Shown: positions 47,379 through 59,400 of the stretch, piece by piece | Layout: every line of letters begins with the position of its first letter | How positions within the stretch are numbered: the first letter of the stretch is position 1 | From: Mycetohabitans endofungorum | GTDB lineage: Bacteria > Pseudomonadota > Gammaproteobacteria > Burkholderiales > Burkholderiaceae | Direction: 5' to 3' | NCBI RefSeq assembly: GCF_037477895.1 | Contig: NZ_CP132745.1 | Span: 558,001-622,000, forward strand | Length of the DNA: 64,000 nucleotides | Notes under the pieces: generated by a model | What the model was told of the DNA's origin: nothing | The model's input: the letters and a program-made list of their open reading frames with translations, nothing else | Database searches by the model: none | Program-made: the position numbers and the translations under genes

Positions 47379-48947
47379 TCACCTCGAAGAATGAGCCATT
47401 CCATTTCGAATAAAAATAGCAATATCTTCTAGATATGGGGTAAGCGACTCATCTTTATCAAAAAACGGCAAAAAAGACCGCACCGAATTATAAAGCATGG
47501 CAGTATGCGTTCCCAATTTGTCAGCACCACGAATATCAGCTGCTTGACATGCACACAAAAGTTCGAAGCTTATAACATAAACGGTATTATTAAATATTTC
47601 CTGTGCACGCCGAGCAGCCACAAGACCAAGTGACACAATATCTTGGAAATCAGCTGTCGAGGGCAATGACTGAATAGAGACTGGCATACATAAAGACCGG
47701 TTTTCTGAGGCAAGGGAAGCACTCATGAACTGCCCTCCCATCAACCCAAGTCGGATTCCTTGATCACTCACACAAAGAAATGGTGGCAATCCATTGCTAT
47801 TATTTTTATCCATAAATCGATCGATACGCCGATCCGACAAGTTACTTAACGTAACCAACGCGATAGATAAATGATCCATCGCCATGGAAATATACTGACC
47901 ATGAAAATGGCCATTATGATATACATCACCATGCTTTGGAATCACCAAAGGATTGTCATTACTAGAATTCAACTCATTCTCTACCACACACTTAACATAA
48001 TCCACAGCATCCCTAATCGGTCCAATTATTTGCGGCGTACAACGCAAAGAATACGCATCTTCGATTTGATCAGTAACACTATCTATCACATTATCGCAAA
48101 GTTGCGATCGAAGACTTTTTGATACATCATCCTCACTACTTATCATATTACTGTCGGCAAGCGCGTTGTAGATATTTGCTGCAGACGCTTGCTGGCCTCG
48201 ATGCGGCTTTTCTTCGTGCACCAACGGTGAAAATACCTTACGCTTTCCTTTCAATGTCTCCAAAGTTAACGATGTTATTAATTCATATGATTTAATTAAA
48301 TTCTCCACATCATTTACTATTAGGCACGCCAAGCCAGTCATGGCCGAGGTTCCATTTATTAATGCCAAGCCCTCTTTATAACTAAGCCTGAGCGGCTCAA
48401 TATTAGCCCTACACAGTGCCTCTGAGGCGCTCATGATTTCCCCTTGATACCTAACCTTCCATTTTCCAGTTAGCGCCAAAGCAATAGCAGCAAGTGGTCC
48501 CAAATCTCCACTCGTACCAAGAGAACCTTTCTGAGGTACGCAAGGACATATTCCTTTATTAAAAATATCTACAAATTTTTGAATATTTTCTAGTGAAATT
48601 GCAGATACTCCTCGAGCAAGCGAGTTGATACGTGTTAACATCGTCGCTCGAACCACAGCATCATCAAAATATGGACCAACATTTGTTGCGACTGCCGCAA
48701 TAAGATTTTCTTGCGTTTGCGTCGCATACTTTTCTGGGATAAGGTATTTAACAAATCCCCCCATACTTGTATTTACACCATAAATCACCTTCCCCTGCAA
48801 AAGAAGGTCGTCAAGCAATTTACGGGATTCAACAATAGACTTGCATGCCTTTTGCCCAAGGCGAACATTAATATTAAAATCATATGCCGCCCTGGCAATA
48901 TCATTTGCCCTTATGGGCTCACCTGTAATTTCTAGCATTTTATCCAT
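47379..48947 (-). CDS. MIO-dependent aminomutase/ammonia-lyase (AdmH-like)
   Basis: The protein of about 522 residues belongs to the HAL/PAL family. It has the Tyr loop VIYGVNTSMGGFVKYL, then NLIAAVATNVG where tyrosine ammonia-lyases have a His-Leu pair, then GSLGTSGDLGPLAAIALAL. The cofactor triad is Thr-Ser-Gly, not the usual Ala-Ser-Gly; as I recall, the Pantoea phenylalanine aminomutase AdmH also uses Thr-Ser-Gly. Further blocks are NSSNDNPLVIP and QDIVSLGLVAARRAQEIF. It may make a beta-aromatic amino acid or a cinnamate. ATG 48947 has AAGGGG upstream; an earlier ATG-like start exists at 48980. It is AT-rich and downstream of the NRPS. Confidence 0.85.
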   Translation of the reverse strand: MDKMLEITGEPIRANDIARAAYDFNINVRLGQKACKSIVESRKLLDDLLLQGKVIYGVNTSMGGFVKYLIPEKYATQTQENLIAAVATNVGPYFDDAVVRATMLTRINSLARGVSAISLENIQKFVDIFNKGICPCVPQKGSLGTSGDLGPLAAIALALTGKWKVRYQGEIMSASEALCRANIEPLRLSYKEGLALINGTSAMTGLACLIVNDVENLIKSYELITSLTLETLKGKRKVFSPLVHEEKPHRGQQASAANIYNALADSNMISSEDDVSKSLRSQLCDNVIDSVTDQIEDAYSLRCTPQIIGPIRDAVDYVKCVVENELNSSNDNPLVIPKHGDVYHNGHFHGQYISMAMDHLSIALVTLSNLSDRRIDRFMDKNNSNGLPPFLCVSDQGIRLGLMGGQFMSASLASENRSLCMPVSIQSLPSTADFQDIVSLGLVAARRAQEIFNNTVYVISFELLCACQAADIRGADKLGTHTAMLYNSVRSFLPFFDKDESLTPYLEDIAIFIRNGMAHSSR

Positions 48948-49117
48948 AACCGACCCCTTTTTAAAAAAATTTTTACTCAACCTTAATTATCAAACATTCA
49001 CGTTAAGGTCCCGCCAAAATTTAGCCCGCATTCAGCCAATCAAAACAGCTTAAATAACTCAATCTATGCATCATGCTTTTAGTGTCAACATCATCACCGG
49101 AACCAGTTAGGCGAATT

Positions 49118-49408
49118 CTATACACTACACGGATATTTATTAAACAACATAAATTTTTCAATTATCGGCCGTCCCGCTCTGCACTGTGCCTTCACGGTTA
49201 ATGTATCTTTTAAAGCAATATCGGGAAGGCCATTACCCTGTTGGCACAAGTGACAACTGTACACGCAACACAATCGACACAAGCAGCGAATTTCGCGCCA
49301 TTTATCATATAATTTAACCTGACAAGTGCAAGCCATATAAGAGCAAGGAGTGCCATAATTATCGTCAGGCCTGGCAATATTATTTTGCAAAATTTTACCG
49401 TACTGCAT
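49118..49408 (-). CDS. Unrecognised 96-residue cysteine-rich protein coupled to the NRPS
   Basis: I know no family for this protein. It has 11 cysteines in 96 residues, eight of them within about 30 ([20 protein letters not shown] and [10 protein letters not shown]), and no signal peptide or membrane helix. An AAGGAG (49415-49420) sits exactly six bases before ATG 49408, and the ORF overlaps the last codons of the NRPS, so translation is coupled. The dense CxC/CC pattern suggests metal or Fe-S binding, or a disulfide-bonded fold. Its position between NRPS and MIO enzyme suggests a role in the same pathway. It is not MbtH-like. Confidence 0.65.
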   Translation of the reverse strand: MQYGKILQNNIARPDDNYGTPCSYMACTCQVKLYDKWREIRCLCRLCCVYSCHLCQQGNGLPDIALKDTLTVKAQCRAGRPIIEKFMLFNKYPCSV

Positions 49409-52400
49409 CAGCCTCTCCTTGGATTTGTTTATCTGCCAGCTCACTCAATTTACGAGCTAAAATTTCGCCAATTACCGCCGCTGGTTCCTGCCTGAGCATT
49501 GCTCCGTGGCTACAGTGCACATCGTAGACTTCTATATTTCCAAGTATGTAGGGCTTCCATACATCAGGGGAGATTAGTACATCATATTCAGCTCCCGCTT
49601 GAGTGGCCCGGAAGAATATCGCATTACCCGCATACACTGCCGGATGAAAATCTTTTAAAAGAAGTGGATTATTTTTTGCAATTTCAAGAGCATTTTTTAA
49701 AAAATCATCACTCATGGCTCCAATAAATTCATCACCATAATGTTCGGCGAGCGCGGCATTAACCATCGCTTGGTCAACTTCGCCTTTGCTGTCCAGCAAA
49801 TACGATCCTGGAAAAATATCCAGTAAAGCTAGCAACGCCACCTTTTCACCTTGCTGTTCAAGCCGAACCGCCATGCTGTGAGCGACTATGCCTCCCAGGC
49901 TCCAACCTAACAGGTAGTAAGGCCCTTCTGGCTGAACTTGGCGAATGTGCTCTAGGTAGTCTGACACCATGTCGTCAATGCTTGACGGAAGTGGCCTTGT
50001 CCCATCAAACCCACGGGCTTGCAACCCATAGAGAGGTTGGTCGGTGTCTAGAAAACTTGACAGGCTAATGTAACTCCAACTCAAACCAAATCCAGGATGC
50101 ATGCAGAAAAGAGGACGGCGACTTCCTTTAGGCTTAAGAGGAAGCAAGACAGAAAATGCGCTTTCTTGCACACTATTAAACTGGGTCAAGCGTTGTGCCA
50201 AACCAGCCACAGTGGGCGCTTCAAATAGCATACGAATGCTAGGATCAACCTTCAAAGTCTTGCGAATACGGTCAATTAAACGCATGGCCAACAACGAATG
50301 ACCGCCCAGGTCGAAGAAACTGTCATCAATGCCTACACGAGGCAAATTCAGCACTTCTGCGAAAAGCTCCGCTAATGTCTGTTCGTGCGGCGTACGAGGG
50401 ATACGATATTGAACCGGTGTCAAATCCGGTTCAGGCAGCGCGCGTTGATCCAGTTTGCCGTTGGGTGTTAGTGGCAACGCATCCAAACGCACGAATGCAG
50501 CCGGCACCATATAGTCGGGCAAGCGAGCGGCTACATGGGCACGCAACGTACTAGCCAATTGCTCGTCGGCCTCGGTCACCACATACGCGACAAGCCGCTT
50601 GTTGTGGCCCTCGCCCCGCACGAGCACCACCGCATCACGCACCTGTGGATGTTGGGCAAGGCACGCCTTGATCTCACCCAGTTCAATGCGAAAGCCGCGA
50701 ACCTTGACCTGGTCATCATTGCGGCCCAAGTACTCCAAATTGCCGTCGGGTCGGTAACAAGCCAAATCGCCGGTTTTATACATCCGCGCGCCGGGCTCTG
50801 TTGAGAAAGGGTTGAGCACAAAACGCTCAGCGGTCAGATCAGGACGGTTCAAATAGCCGCGAGCCACACCGTCACCACTGATATACAGCTCGCCGACCGC
50901 ACCGAGCGGAAGCGGCTGGCCGTATGCATCAAGCAAGTAAACTTGGGTGTTCGCGATGGGCCGCCCAATCGGAATATTGTCCTCTGTACAGGCCACTGGA
51001 CAAGTCCAAAATGTTGTACCAATGGGATTTTCAGCGGGGCCATACAAGTTATGAACTTGCGTGTCAGGCAACAGCATTTGACACTGCTGGACAGTCGCAC
51101 CGGACAGTGCTTCGCCACCGCAAATCAAATGCTTCACCGATGTGCAGCGCTGAACACCCTCAGTATCCAAGAAAATGCTGAGCATGGAGGGTACAAAGTG
51201 AACCGTCGTGATGCGCTCCCGGACAATGAGATCCCTCAAGGCAACAGGGTCTTTATGAACGTCGGCGTCTGCTATCACAAGAGTGGCGCCATTGAGCAAC
51301 GTCCAAAAAAGCTCCCAAATTGATACATCGAAGTTAAAGGGTGCTTTTTGGAGAACGCGATCGGCAGGTCTTAGACCGTAACCTCGCTGTCGGTCGATCA
51401 GCACCTGGTCTTCATTTAACGTACCATGAGGCTTTGTAGCCTCCAATAAGCGTGCAATTTGCACATGCTCGATCATCACGCCCTTCGGCGTGCCGGTGGA
51501 ACCAGACGTGTAGATGACATAGGCAAGATGACGAGGAGTCAGTCCGGCTACCCGCGGGTTGGGTGCAGCTTGATCGAGCGGTGCATCGAGCTCAAGTACG
51601 GTTCGGCACGCAAGCGCCGCTTCCCCCAATGTGGCCCTACCCGTTGCATCAGCGAGTACGATCGTTGGCGCTGCATCGGCAAGAATATGCGCGAGGCGCT
51701 CGGACGGATACGCGGGATCAAGTGGCACACACGCGCCGCCCGCCTTCATGATCGCCAATAGTCCCACGACCATTGCCGGTGAACGTTCGACACAAATCGC
51801 CACTCGGGCATCCGGCTTGACACCCAATTCAACGAGCCGATGCGCGAGGCAGTTGGCTCGTGCGTTCAATTGCGCATAGCTCAGCGTCTGCGCTTCATAC
51901 ACCAATGCAGTGGCTTCCGGGCTGCGCTCCACTTGTGCCTCGAACACCTGATGAACGCACTGGTCGGCTGGGTAGGGAGACGCTGTCGCATTCCATGTCT
52001 GAAGCAGTAACTGACGCTCATCCGGATCCAGCATTTGAAGCGTTGCCACCGGTTGCTGTGGGTAGGCCACCATCGCCTGCAACATCGTCTTTAGATACCC
52101 TATGTGCCGCTCAATTGTCGTGGGATCAAACAATGCACTCGCATAGCACAATGCCCCAATAATCTCTTCACCTGCTTCATACAAATGCATTTCCAGGTCA
52201 AACCTGACCACGTCGTAATCGAGCCCAGCAGGCATGATGTCCAGTCCAGGTAGACGCCACTGTCCTGTTTCGTTACTCTGCCAGGCGAACAACACCTGAA
52301 ACAGCGGCGTATGCTCGAGCCGACGCGGTGGCTGCACGATCTCGACCACTTGCTCGAACGGCAGATCTTGATGCGCCTGCGCGTCCAGCGTCGTGCACCG

Positions 52401-53400
52401 CACGCGCTTAAGCAGTTCGCTCGTATTGGGCTCGCCAGATAAGTCGACACGCAACGCCAGCGTATTGACAAAGAAGCCAATCAACGGCTCGATCGCAGCA
52501 TGTCCTCGATTGGCACTGGGCGTGCCAATGACCAAATCATCCTGGCCTGACAGGCGCGCGAGCACCGCGCTCCACGCGGCAAGCACTGTCATAAATAGCG
52601 TCGTGCCATGCTCCGCGCTTAAGCGCTTAAGTGCTTGCGTGGTCGATGCATCGATCTGCACCGGCACGTGTGCACCAGCAAACGACTGTTGCGCCGGGCG
52701 CGGCCGGTCCGTCGGGAGTTCCAGCAGCACCGGCGCATCGGCCAGCGTCCTACGCCAGTAGTCGCTCTGCGTTTGAAGCCGCTCGCCCGACAGCCACCGA
52801 CGCTGCCAGGCGGCGTAATCTGGATACTGGATCGCCAGCGCTGGCAGGGGATCAACTTGGCCGGCTGCGCTTGCCGCATACAATGCACTGAGTTCTCGCA
52901 CTAACACGCCAATCGACCAGCCATCCGACACGATATGGTGCTTTGTCAGCATCAGTACGTGCTCGTCGTCAGCTAATTGGATCACGCATGCGCGCATCAG
53001 CGGGCCGCGCGCCAGATCGAACGGCGCACACGCTTCATCGGCGCTCAAGCGCGACAGCTGCGCGTCGGCATCAGACACGCCACGCAGATCATGCCAGTGC
53101 AGTGGCACGCCCGTGTCAGCCGGCAGCAGCTGCACCTGCGGCTGACCCTCGACACTCACGAACGTCGAGCGCAGCGCCTCGTGGCGCGCGAACAGCGCAT
53201 CCAGCGCTTGTTGCCATGCGGCCCGATCGAACACTCCTTGCACACGCAGCGCAAGCGGCATGTGATAAGTACCACTGACCCCATCGAGCTGCGAGAGGAA
53301 CCATAGTCGCTGCTGCGCGAACGACAGCGGCAAGCTTTCTTCGCGTGAGATCGGTGTGATCTCAGGCAATGAGTTGGCTGACTGATTCAACTGCGCACTC
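49395..53400 (-). other. NRPS module n+3: C-A-T-TE, residue Y and release
   Basis: The LCL-type C domain has HHIVSDG. The A-domain pocket D-V-W-H-I-G-L-I-G-K is unassigned; its frame resembles Ser-type pockets. There is an extra loop of about 15-20 residues ([18 protein letters not shown]) before FNFDVSIWE. The type I thioesterase has GWSLGG, Asp in LLDIFPG and His in HCSHGAML. Confidence 0.75.
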
Positions 53401-56400
53401 ACCGCCGCCGCGAACGCGGCCAGCGTCGGCGACGCGAATAAGCTTGTCAGCGGCATTTCAGCACCGAGCGCCCTGACCCGATTCATCAACCGCACCGCCA
53501 GCAGCGAGTGCCCCCCGAGAGCAAAGAAGCTGTCATGCCGGCTAACACGCTCGATGCCCAATAGCTGCGACCAGATCGTCGCGAGCGTGGCCTCCAACTC
53601 ACCTTGCGGTGCTTCATACGCTTGATGCGCGAGTGCGTCGGCGTCTGGCTCAGGTAGCGCACGTCGATCGAGCTTGCCATTAGGCGTCAACGGCAGCGCA
53701 TCCAACCGTACAAACGCGGCCGGCACCATGTAATCAGGCAGCTGTGTCGCGACATAGTGGCGAACGTCTGCAAAGGGATCAAAACTGGCCGGTTGATTCG
53801 CGTAGCTGAATGGTGATGCTTGAGCATCATCCGAAGGCCGAATGTACACATCGGTGGGCATCGCTTGGGCCATCTCGCTGGCTTGCACGAACACGACGTC
53901 CATGCAAGCAAGGGCATCATATTCTGACCAAGTGATGCCAACCCAGTATCCGAGTGATCCTCCTAGAGCGGAAAATGCCTCAGGCTCCAATCCGATCGTT
54001 TGCGCGTCGCCGGTCATGAGCTGACGCTGAATTAGACCGATATCATCGCTATGCTCAAGCGCCTGCATCGCCTCTATCTCCAGCGCTAGCCGGGCATTCG
54101 GCACCCCCGTGATGCGCAGCTGGGCGGGACGCTCCGTCGCAAGCAATGTCTGTAGCGCCTCGATCTCGACTATCCCGCGTCCCCAACGCAGCTGTGGCGC
54201 ATGAGCAAGCGACAATGTGTTGACGGGCCCTTTGCGCAACACCACGTCGTAGCGATAGCGGCTCAATTCATTATCGTAATCACGGCGCTTAAGCTCGATA
54301 TCGACCGCCGCAATCGTGTCGATGCTGTCCGGCAGTGCGCTGAAGAAAGCGGGCGCTAGCAGCAGCTCTTTTTCGGCAAGCAGCGCTTGCTGGATACGCC
54401 GCCCGACGCTCGACCTGTCGTCGGTAGCCGAATCGGCTTGGTGCAACTGCACCGCGGTAGTAAAACAGTTCAGCAGGTTAAGGTTGCGCACGTCACCGAT
54501 GAAAACACGCCCACCGGGCACCAGCAGGTCCATCGCTTGGCGGACCACCTCCATTAAATAGCTGGCACTGGGGAAATATTGCACCACCGAGTTGATCACG
54601 ATGGTATCGAAATACCCTGACGGTAAACCCTCGGTGATATGCGCAGCCTGTGTGCGCAATTGAACATGAGAGGCCAGTTCCGGCTGCTGCGCCAACTGAG
54701 CGCGTAATGTCTCAATGGAAGGCGCGGAAAAGTCCGTGCCCCAATACGCTTCACAATGCGGCGCCAGGTGCGCGAGTAGCAGTCCCGTGCCTACGCCAAT
54801 CTCCAGCACTCGCCGCGGTTGCAGCGCACGAATACGCTCAACCGCATCGGCACGCCACGCTTGCATAGCCGACAACGGAATCGGCTGGCTATCGTAGCTG
54901 CTCTTCCAAATGTTGAAGTTTTCACCAAAAGAATAGTCTGCGTCGTCTTGATAATACGTATCGTAGACCTTCTGCCATTCTTCGACTTGGTTTGCCTCCG
55001 TCGCGAGATCTCGCTCGGCAGGGGCTTCATCGGGTACGATGTAACTCACCAGCTGCGTATCGCCCGCCCGATCCTCTCGAGCAATCACCGCAGCTTGCGC
55101 CACGCCCGGGTGACGCTGCAGCACCGCCTCAATCTCGCCCGGCTCAACCCTAAAGCCTCGAATCTTGACTTGCTGGTCCGCCCGGCCGATAAACTCCAGC
55201 GCGCCATCCGAGCGCCAATACGCCAGATCGCCCGTCCGGTACAGCCGCGCACCGCTCGCATCGAATGGGTGAGCAATGAAGCGCTCGGCGGTCAGCCCCG
55301 GTCGATTGAAGTAGCCCCTGGCTACGCCCTCACCGGCTATATACAATTCCCCCACGACACCCACCGGCGCCGGACGCAAGCACGCGTCCAACACGTAAGC
55401 CGTGGCATTATCCAGCGGCGTGCCGATCGGCATCGACGCTTGCGCTTGATACGGTGCCTCGATCAGATGGCACGTGGCAATGGTCGTCTCGGTCGGCCCA
55501 TATCCGTTGATAAAGCGCAGGGTTGGACAGTGCTCAAGCACGCGCTGCGCCGCCGCGGCGGAGACAATATCGCCGCCCACCGTCAGCTGACGCACGCTGC
55601 GCAAATAGCTCAAGTCACCTTCGGCCATCACTTGAAACAGCCCTGCGCTCAACCATAGCGCGCTCACTTGATGCGCTCGGATGGTCTCTTGCAGCACATG
55701 CACGTCCAATTCGCCCGGCGGCACAATGACGGCCTGACCACCACAGAGCAGCGGCGTCCACAGCTCATACGTGGACACGTCAAAGGCGTGCGACGAATGC
55801 AGCAGCACGCGATCGCGCACGGCGGACAAGCGCCGGTCTAAGGCCATATAGCGCACCGTGCGATGCACAATGCCCACCCCTTTGGGTTGACCAGTCGAAC
55901 CCGACGTGTACATCAAATACGCCAGTTGCTCGGGTGAGCACGCCACCGTAGGGTTATCGCTTGGCTCCTGAGCGAGTGACGCATCAGCATCAACGGCAAT
56001 GACATGCGCACTGAACGCATCGCAGCGCGCTTGCAATGGGCGATCCGTCAGCACGATGGGCGCGCGTGTTTCACCCAATAACGTGTGCAGCCGGCTATCA
56101 GGCCATTGCTCGTTCAGCGGCATATAGACGCCGCCGGCTTTAAGGATGGCCAGCGCTGTCACCACGCGCTCGGGCGAGCGTTGCATTAGCACGGCCACTG
56201 GCGTCTCCGCCACCACCCCCAACCGGATCAGCCGGTGGGCTAAACGATTTGCCTGGGCATTGAGTGCCGTGTAACTAATTCGCTGTTCTTTAAAGGTAAG
56301 TGCAATGACTTCAGGTGTTGTAGCTACCTGCTCTTCGAACAATTGGTGCACGCACCGATGCGACGGATCATCGCGCTGCGTCATATTCCATGTTTCGAGC

Positions 56401-59400
56401 AGCAAGGCTCGCTCGTCTTCGGGCATCACCTCCAGTTGCTGAACCGGTTTGTCATGCGCATGCTCGAGTGCTTCGACAAGGCTTTCCAATGCCCGCTGCA
56501 TATACCCGCACACACGATTTGGATCGAGTGGCTGCGCCACTTGGCAGCCCAAGCTTAAAATTTGCTTAGAATCGTCCACTGCCAATGTCAGCGGATAATT
56601 AGTACGCTCCTCTGCGCTTAATAACTCGACACCGTCGACCATCAAGCTGTCAGCCAAAGGCGCCACATTATGCCGATAGTTGAGTAGCGCACTAAACAGT
56701 GGCTTGCCTGTCGGCACTCCACTGCAGCGCTGCGCAAGTGCCAACGACGCATGTTCGTGTTCGAGCAGTGCGGCCAAGCGCGCGTGTGTGTTTCGCACAC
56801 TGTGCTCAACATTACCGTACAAATCCACACGCAGCGGCAACGTATTAATGAACAGCCCCATCGCACTGTCCGCGCCGTCCCCTCCTTGCATCCGCCCAAA
56901 CAGCACCGTGCCAAACACCACTTGCTGCCGGCCAATCGCACGCGCCAATACTTGCGCCCACGCCAAATGGCACAAGCTAGCTAAACTCACGCCCAAGTTT
57001 CTGGCCTGTGCGCGCAGTCGATCGTTTAACTCTTGTGGCAGCGCTCGGCGCGCCTCGGCGATTTGACTACCATCGCAATGTACATCCTCTAACCCGAACG
57101 GCAGCGTGGGTTCCTCCACGTCAGCCAGCATGTCAGTAAAGAAGCGCGCATGCTCCTCTTCACTTACACCCAGGCGGGTCTGCGCGACCAGGTTACGGAA
57201 CGGTTGGGCTGGTGGCAATGTGTCGCCCCGTCCTTCAATGAAAGCCTGCACTTCATTATTAATGACTTCTAGTGTCGAATGATCGTTGATTAAATGATGC
57301 ACCAATTCGACTAATAACCAGCGGCCATCGCTGTCTCGCGCAACGGCGAAATGTATCAGGGGGGCTTGAGTTAAATCGATGCGATGCCGACGAGGATTAA
57401 AGCGCTGGGCCAGTTGCTCGGTGATCGGCCCGTCAGCCGGATCCAACGCAAGTTCAGTAATCGGTAGCGACACGTAACGCCAGACGACCTGGGCAGGCGT
57501 GGACATATCTTCCCAGATAAACGCGGTGCGCAAAATATCGTGGCGATCGGCGACATGCCGAACTGCATCAAGGTAGCAATCGAGCCGTTCCCGATTGGCA
57601 AAGGCCTTTTGAAAGATCAATAGATAGGGATCACCGTCGCTAGCCAGTAGATGGTGAAATAAAATACCGTCTTGCAGCGGTGACAATGCATAAATATCTT
57701 GGATATTTGCCACCCCACCCGGCACCTGCGCGACGATCCGATCGATGTCAGCTTGGGTCAGGTCAATCAGTGGCAGCATCTCCGGTGTCAGCGTGGTCGT
57801 GTCAGGGGTGATCGCATTCGGAGGCACCGCCACTTCACGGTGCTGACCCAGCGATTGAGCCAACGCACTCAACGTGGGTCTGTCAAATAGCGCACGTACA
57901 GACACCCCCAGACCAATACGGCGCAGGCGCTCAATCAAGCGCACCGCCAGCAGCGAATGGCCCCCGAGTGCAAAAAAGCTGTCGTGCCGACCCACACGCT
58001 CCACTTCGAGCAATTCGGCCCAGATTTGGGCCAGCGTGGTCTCCAATTCGCCTTGCGGCGCTTCATACGCTTGATGCGCGAGTGCACCAGCATCTGGCTC
58101 AGGTAACGCGCGCCGATCCAGCTTGCCATTGGCCGTCAACGGCAACGCATCCAACCGCACCAATGCAGCCGGCACCATATACTCGGGCAAGCGAGCAGCC
58201 ACATGCGTGCGCAGCTCGCTAACCAGCTGCTCATCGGCCTCCGCCACCACGTACGCGACCAGCCGCTTCTCCACGCCTTCGCCCCGCACAAGCACCACCG
58301 CATCGCGCACCTGCGCGTGTTGCACCAGGCACGCCTCGATCTCACCGGGCTCAATGCGAAAACCGCGGATCTTGACCTGCTCATCGTTGCGCCCGACAAA
58401 CTCTAGGTTTCCATCCGGCAAATAACGCGCCAGATCGCCCGTCTTATACATTCGCGCATCCGCTTCATCTGAGAACGGATCACGCACAAAGCACTCGGCA
58501 GTCAGCTCCGGGCGGTTCAGATAGCCATGTGCAACCCCCGCGCCACCAATGTACAGCTCGCCAACTGCACCTAGCGGCACCGGCTGGCCGTGTGCATCGA
58601 GCAGATAAACTTGGGTGTTTGCAATCGGCCGACCAATCGGAATATTGACGTTGCCCTCAGGCACCGCCGTGATCCTATAAGTCGTCGCAAATGTAGTGCT
58701 CTCGGTCGGGCCGTAACCGTTGATCAACTGTTGAGGAGGCGAATCGCGCAGCACTTGCGCCACCACGCTCGCATCTAGTGCATCGCCTCCGACAATCAAG
58801 GCCTTGAGTTGGGGAAAGACTGGGCCCAATTCCACGGCCATTTGATTGAACAAACCCACGGTCAACCACAAAACACTAATACGCTGTTCGCGCAACGTTT
58901 GCGCAAACAGCGCTGGCGTCAGTACCGTGTCATGATCGATCACGACCGCCGCCGCGCCATTTAATAACGGCGCCCAGACTTCAAAGGTGCTTGCGTCAAA
59001 AGCTGGATTGGCCGCCAATGCGATGCGATCATCCGCTCCAACATCAACATAGCCATTGTTGATCACTAGCCGCGCGATCGCTCGGTGCGGCACCCGCACG
59101 CCCTTGGGCATACCGGTGGAGCCTGACGTGTACATCACATAGGCCGTATCAACACTACGGCCGGCCAGTTGTGGGCACGTCGTTGGAAAGTGCTCAGTTT
59201 GCGCTTTATCTGACAAGTCCAGACGCATTAGTGCTGTGGGCAGCGCAGCCGCACCTTCGGTGTGCGCATCAGTGAGCAACAACTGCGCTGCACAATCGCT
59301 TACGATCCAGCTTTGTCGCTCTGTGGGCGCGCGCGGATCAATCGGTACGTAAGCTGCACCTGCCTTGAGGATGGCCAGCTGCGCAACCACCAAATCAATC

